DNA of 64,000 bases from Chloroflexi bacterium HGW-Chloroflexi-2. Lineage in GTDB: Bacteria > Chloroflexota > Anaerolineae > Anaerolineales > Anaerolineaceae. Below are positions 63,912 through 64,000 of this stretch, in pieces. The stretch spans positions 241,528-305,527 of the forward strand of contig PHBY01000002.1 in assembly GCA_002840735.1 (NCBI GenBank), in the 5' to 3' direction. A model generated the notes under the pieces. It had not been told where the DNA came from. It was given only the letters and a program-made list of their open reading frames with translations, and did no database searches. A program made the translations under genes and the position numbers. Numbering within the stretch: the first letter of the stretch is position 1; every line of letters starts with the position of its first letter.

Positions 63912-64000
63912 GTTTCCCACAAAACGCCAAAAATCGTATTTTTGAGCGTAAAATATGAGGTTTCAGGGCACTAACTGGGTAGAAATTACAGAAGAATAAA
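63912..64000. other. foreign-looking tail, possible mobile-element end
   Basis: After the break in prs similarity the sequence has no coding similarity I recognise. It contains a hairpin (63924-63949, 11 bp with one bulged base, ACGCCAAAAAT/ATTTTTG-A-GCGT). Insertion-sequence ends often carry such structures, but no transposase is within the window, so this is only a suspicion. Confidence 0.25.

Noticed and set aside
1..64000. CRISPR array, rRNA, prophage or intact insertion sequence
   Set aside because: No regular repeat-spacer pattern, rRNA, phage gene set or transposase was seen on either strand.

Overview
The window is AT-rich bacterial chromosome, gene-dense, with short spacers and many ATGA-type overlaps. 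The gene set points to the phylum Chloroflexota, probably class Anaerolineae. Pointers are coenzyme F420 genes (cofE, cofC, NADPH:F420 reductase, LLM oxidoreductase) beside a molybdenum-hydroxylase cluster, paired YfhO-like membrane proteins, and otherwise Firmicute-like housekeeping order (PgpH-YbeY-DgkA, YqhQ, ComEA). This placement is inference; there is no rRNA or marker gene to prove it. No CRISPR array, prophage or complete insertion sequence is present.

Layout. 1-4521 (+): a small Cys-rich ORF coupled to an esterase, then Asp23/Gls24 protein, NusB and a large lipoprotein. 4611-9491: a prepilin peptidase (-), then a divergent DNA-repair-like pair, an MrfA-type helicase carrying an inserted HNH nuclease domain and an MrfB-type exonuclease. 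9488-17342 (-): a molybdenum hydroxylase operon (XdhC chaperone, FAD/2Fe-2S fusion, small membrane protein, Mo subunit, YqeB, YqeC-MocA fusion, class IV aminotransferase). 17441-22003 (-): an operon of SsnA-like aminohydrolase, F420 reductase, CofE, CofC and an LLM oxidoreductase, closed by a clear intrinsic terminator. 22119-28403 (+): dipeptidase, YqhQ, ComEA, YqeY, PgpH, YbeY, DgkA. 28444-34149: ExoIII and a NarL-type regulator (-), a response regulator, DUF192, a LysM-M23 peptidase and two unrecognised proteins (+). 34157-39614 (+): tRNA-Arg, a long perfect palindrome, Hsp20, Lon, a PHP-AlbA_2 fusion and MogA/MoaB. 39648-49463 (-): six tightly packed genes, two tandem copies of a two-gene membrane module followed by MoxR and DUF58. 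49555-52658 (+): a CdsZ-like zinc-ribbon protein and a membrane-anchored NACHT-HEAT NTPase. 52690-57304 (-): an envelope operon (Tat-exported L,D-transpeptidase, CcdA, DUF2085 protein, PgeF, PLPBP, YggT). 57336-60065 (-): SmpB, a polyprenol-kinase-like protein and an ammonia-lyase with an unusual MIO tripeptide. 60135-63551: hydrolase, SH3-domain protein, zinc-ribbon protein and Zwf. 63669-64000: an internally deleted prs remnant running into non-homologous sequence.

Most notable: (1) several operon-leading genes have a -10 box ending 5-7 nt before the start codon and no Shine-Dalgarno, which implies leaderless mRNAs; (2) an HNH domain inside the MrfA helicase next to MrfB; (3) F420 genes interleaved with a YqeB/YqeC/MocA/SsnA-type hydroxylase island; (4) the NACHT-HEAT protein; (5) the duplicated membrane module; (6) the decayed prs at the window end. 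Start codons were re-chosen where a Shine-Dalgarno or promoter position argued for it.
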